Positions 60,530 through 64,000 of a stretch of DNA of 64,000 nt are shown here, piece after piece (positions within the stretch are counted from its first letter, which is position 1; each line of letters starts with the position of its first letter). Below the pieces are notes generated by a model. That model was not told where the DNA came from. It saw only the letters and a list, made by a program, of their open reading frames with translations, and searched no databases. Location of the stretch: the NCBI GenBank assembly GCA_016802295.1, contig JAESIW010000137.1:5148146-5212145 (forward strand). The letters are read 5' to 3'. The DNA comes from Brachionus rotundiformis (taxonomy: Eukaryota > Rotifera > Eurotatoria > Ploima > Brachionidae). Made by a program: the position numbers and the translations under genes.

Positions 60530-61480
60530 CGTTTCTATACTCTAAATATCAAAAATTTTAAGTTTTTGAATAAATTTTAATTATATTGATTTTAAGTGTC
60601 TAGAAATTAAATCTTAATTATTTGATGTAATTTGAATTAAAATACTTTTGGAAGAAAAAATTTTTCGACTTAATTTAATGAATGGAATCCTGAAGCAAAA
60701 AAAGTGTTTATTTGCATATCTTGTTTTATATTGTTATAAATAATTTAATGGAATATTATGATGAAATGAAATCTCTGAATCCAGTCCAATTTACATGAAA
60801 TAATTACATGGAATAGCTTATTTAAACATTTTAATGTTGTTTTAAATTTAAAAAACTTGGGCCTATGGCATCATTTTTCGAATCAAGGTTTTCTTTTTAA
60901 TACTTATTTGTTTAATTTAATTTATAATTTTTTTTTCAATTTCTTTTTTAATGTCTATATGCATTTGAGTAAAAAATATATTAATTATTAGAATAGACTT
61001 AACTATTGCTTTTATTTAAATGATTAGAAATAATTTTTTTACGGAAGGAAAAATAATTTATAAGGTTGTTAATTCTTTCAATTGTCAAATTGTTAACTTT
61101 TTTACAAATGAGGGTGCTAATGACGCACGAGGATATTTAATAAATATTTTTCATATAAGACTATGAACAAATGAATATCCAGCAAAAATCACTTTTATAT
61201 TAATTAAATCTAGTTTAAGTTATAATTTTCGTGTATATTCGGAACTTAATTTTGATTTATCTTTAATTTAATTATTAGCTAATTATTCAAGTCTTATCAA
61301 TTTTTGTTACTCAAACCTCTTAAATGATAAAAAGCAATTTGTAACTATGAATTAATTTTAATCTTATATGTTTTCTAAAAAATGAGATCTCGTAAATAAG
61401 CCTTCGAAATAGCAATTTTAATTTAAATTTTTTTTTAGAAAATTTAATTTAATTCTTGTAAGTAATCTGAAAATAAAACC
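60530..61480. other. Divergent promoter region between MINPP1 and the CNB gene
   Basis: About 950 bases of AT-rich DNA shared by two divergent genes. I see no coding potential and no clear regulatory motif. Confidence 0.5.
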
Positions 61481-63293
61481 ATGTTTAATTCAATGGTTAT
61501 TAATGAAAGTGATCTAAACTACGAAAATTCAATTAATGACATTAATATAGAATACGAAAAGTCATATTCAGCATTTAGAAAAAGTTTTCTTGATTTGGAC
61601 TACGAAGATTATGAATTTCTTAAAAACTCTCTTTTATTTAAAAACTGGTCACCTAATACATTAAAACTATTTATTGAAGATAGCCGTATATTTCTGAAAA
61701 AATTCAAGTAAAAATTTTAAACTGAATTTTTTTGTATTTTAAACTATTATTTTTGCAGGTATAAGGATATCATAGCCAAAGAAATAGACACAAACAATAA
61801 TATTTACATCCTTAAATCTGGATATGCCAAATGTTATATCAGAATAAGTCGCAGTCAAATAAAAAAGCACCAAAAAACACTTGAGTCGAATGCAACTTCA
61901 CCCTATTTCACTGAACCAAGCAGTATGATCTTTATCTTGACCAAAAATAATTATTTATTGTCTTAATTAAGTTGATAAACAAAAAACTAAATATTTACGT
62001 GAAAACTTATTAAAATCACAGTCAAACGAGCATTCATTAAAGAGCAAATACATGGATTATAGACGGGAAAAAACCATACATTCACTTAGCCGTTCCACTG
62101 AAAAAATAAAGAACCATGATAGAAGAGTAACTTTTAACCATTTTCATTATAGAGAAGGCCAGTCTTTGCCAAAGCAAAAGAATAGTGTTTTTACGCAAAA
62201 TTTTAACTACAATTCGCCTTCCATTATGATCAAACCTATGTCGGCAATTGTGGACCCAAAAGGTAGCATTAATAAAGAAACATTTCGTTCATCGTCAACA
62301 AACATGGTTCGAATGAATAAAGCAATTAAACATTTTGCTAATAAACAGAATAAATTAAATGATAATTTAAATAATCCTATTGAAATTGTGTCTAGTCACA
62401 ATATAATGGAAGATAATACAGTTGAGAAGCATTCCTCTACTAGTCATAACTTGTTAGAAGAAATAAATTGTTGCCATAATATAAAGACCAGATTACCAGA
62501 AGTCTTAATTTTTTACAATTTTAGAATCGTGTTCTAATATTTTATTTTTAATTATTCAGATATGGAATGAGATTTATCAATTTAGGAATGCAAACTCATG
62601 TTTCATAAATCTAATTGAATTGAAGCCTGGACAAATTTTTGTAATTATCTAATTAGCCCTAAATTTAAATGAAATAAGTAGATTTTAGTGAATTTGGATT
62701 AAATATTAATTTAAAATATCAATCAAAAACAATAAAAATAAAATATACAAAACAATTTTTCTAATTGAAGATATAAATGATGTTTTTTTTTAATTTAATT
62801 AAATCGTGTTATAAATTAAAGAATTTAAAATTCATTATAAAGTAATAAGTTTAAAATTAATTTAAGGGCTTGAGTGATTTTTTGTTCAATGAGAAACGTC
62901 AACAAGAAAATTTTGATATGGGTAAATCGAATTATCTAGAAGAAAATGAACAAGTCAATGAACATGAACTAACTGAATCGAATAAATATCATTTAATTGT
63001 AGACTCAAAATATGCCGAATGTTATATAATAGATAAAGAAAGTTATTTAAAGTTTATGCTTTCTTTTACAACTGATAAAACAATCATAAACAAGTATTTA
63101 GATCAAATGGTAATTTTGAGAGAAATAAAAATATTATACTTAATTTGTTTGATTTTAGAGAAACACTTGTATAAAATTACCATCAGTTAAAACCATAAAT
63201 GAAGATTTCTTTCAAGATTTGACTTGGAAATTGTACAAAAAACGAGCGTATGACGAACTTGTTAATTTAAATTTAAGAAAAAGTTGTAGATAA
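61481..63293 (+). CDS. Divergent cyclic-nucleotide-binding-domain protein (CNBD-like)
   Basis: Six exons (61481-61707, 61759-61922, 61972-62501, 62560-62640, 62867-63109, 63159-63293) join in frame to 459 residues. The N-terminal helices (SPNTLKLFIEDSRIFLKKFK) lead into the first half of a cyclic-nucleotide-binding beta barrel, YKDIIAKEIDTNNNIYILKS GYAKCYIRI. The second half appears about 190 residues later: SCFINLIELKPGQIFGLSDF ... YHLIVDSKYAECYIIDKESY. The inserted segment is basic, Ser/Asn/His-rich and disordered. In the phosphate-binding cassette the usual Glu (FGE) is Leu (FGL) and the Arg of RxA is not evident, so canonical cAMP/cGMP binding is doubtful. This resembles sperm/ciliary CNBD1/CNBD2-type proteins, but orthology is only an inference. 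The ends of exons 3 and 5 were set by phase. Confidence 0.75.
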
Positions 63294-63343
63294 AAATTTA
63301 TTATTTTAAATTTTATTAAATTTATTTATTTTTTATTTTTGAA

Positions 63344-63760
63344 TTAATTTGACTTTTGCTTATTTCTCGATTTGAACCAATATGATTCTTTTATAATATC
63401 TTCTGCCCAAGATGGTAAAGGTGCATTCCAATCACTTGGCGGTTCTTTCCTAATTTTCCAAACATCATTTTTTTCCACTGAAGCTTTCCTTTTATTAACA
63501 AGCTCCTGTTCATAGTTTTTCATTCGAATGAGTGAGTCTAGATTTTTACCTGGATCACGCTCGTATTTAAGACAATCTACGAATAAATTCTGATAAAAAT
63601 CACACTCATGTTCTGGCTTTTCTCCTCTGTAATACTGAAGAAATTTGCCTTTGAAGGTAGAACATTGCTTAAATTCATATTCATAATGGTCACATGGTAA
63701 CAAATTCAATTCCTGGAATGACTGAGAGCACTCTGGTCTTTCTTTTTTTGAGGCAAACAT
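63344..63760 (-). CDS. C22orf39: C22orf39/PANTS homologue, twin CX9C protein
   Basis: A single exon of 138 codons. The protein aligns along its length with human C22orf39 (synaptic plasticity regulator PANTS, formerly UPF0545): PCDHYEYEFKQC, FLQYYRGEKPEHEC, VDCLKYE, VWKIRKEPPSDWNAPLPSW correspond to PCEAYRAEWKLC, FLHHYYVHGERPAC, ASCRDWE and VW..R..PPPDWHLPLP. The four cysteines form an exact twin CX9C (CDHYEYEFKQC and CDFYQNLFVDC), the pattern of CHCH proteins usually oxidised in the mitochondrial intermembrane space. I see no signal peptide. Its end is only 50 bases from the convergent CNB gene, so the two 3' UTRs probably overlap. Confidence 0.9.
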   Translation of the reverse strand: MFASKKERPECSQSFQELNLLPCDHYEYEFKQCSTFKGKFLQYYRGEKPEHECDFYQNLFVDCLKYERDPGKNLDSLIRMKNYEQELVNKRKASVEKNDVWKIRKEPPSDWNAPLPSWAEDIIKESYWFKSRNKQKSN

Positions 63761-64000
63761 TTATAAAATTTCAAATTCCAGATTAGATATTTTTAAAATT
63801 CATAAAATATCATATTGACGGTAAATTAGTCTTTGATTTATTCATTGAATAAATATTATTATATCAAATAAGAAATTTAAATTAAATATGATTTATCAAG
63901 ATCTTTTTATTTAAATAAGCAAAATAGTTTTGGTTAAATACTTTAATAATTTGAAATAAATTACCTGATTTAAGTTATTTTTAGGGGTTTACAATACTTT

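Noticed and set aside
1..64000. tRNA, rRNA, CRISPR, operon or integron-like structures
   Set aside because: No T-loop-like GGTTCGANNCC motif in a cloverleaf context, no rRNA-like sequence and no regularly spaced repeats were seen. The window is ordinary eukaryotic nuclear DNA.

Overview
This is an AT-rich nuclear DNA window from a small-genome animal. It carries spliced genes with GT-AG introns and uses the standard stop codons. The gene set is metazoan: a KIM-type receptor tyrosine phosphatase, a Polycomb EED, a FOXK factor, an SK potassium channel, an eight-cysteine (TspanC8) tetraspanin, IFT139, GBF1, NAAA, MINPP1 and MAM/Fn2 domain proteins. Many introns are only 45-55 nt, while intergenic DNA runs to several kilobases. 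A derived, reduced spiralian such as an orthonectid or another tiny invertebrate would fit, but the taxon is an inference and I cannot fix it from the sequence.

Layout: 401-2854 (+) PTPRR/STEP-type phosphatase, 5' end incomplete; 3733-5612 (-) EED; 8963-10810 (+) FOXK; 15550-16601 (+) GRAM-domain protein; 18635-19345 (+) YIPF6; 21548-24626 (-) SK channel; about 10 kb with no gene found; 34615-35651 (+) TspanC8 tetraspanin; 36072-41940 (+) TTC21B/IFT139 in 18 exons; 42859-43719 (+) unknown single-exon gene; 45512-45733 (+) UBL5; 45908-52988 (+) GBF1 in 11 exons; 53482-54826 (-) NAAA; 56076-58574 (-) MAM/Fn2 membrane protein; 58955-60529 (-) MINPP1; 61481-63293 (+) divergent cyclic-nucleotide-binding-domain protein; 63344-63760 (-) C22orf39/PANTS homologue with twin CX9C.

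The genes are ordinary housekeeping, signalling and ciliary genes; I see no operon or dedicated multi-gene system. The more unusual material is in the non-coding and repeat fraction and in domain architecture: a TTAA-flanked MITE in a GBF1 intron, a 370-bp foldback element in an intron of the MAM gene, a two-copy dispersed repeat, a duplicated and broken terminal MAM exon, an Fn2 exon inserted inside a MAM domain, and an RFX-type X-box just upstream of IFT139. Exon models for EED, GRAM, SK, tetraspanin, IFT139, GBF1, NAAA, MAM, MINPP1 and the CNB protein were joined by hand, and each gives an unbroken frame. The phosphatase needs one further short exon that I could not place uniquely.
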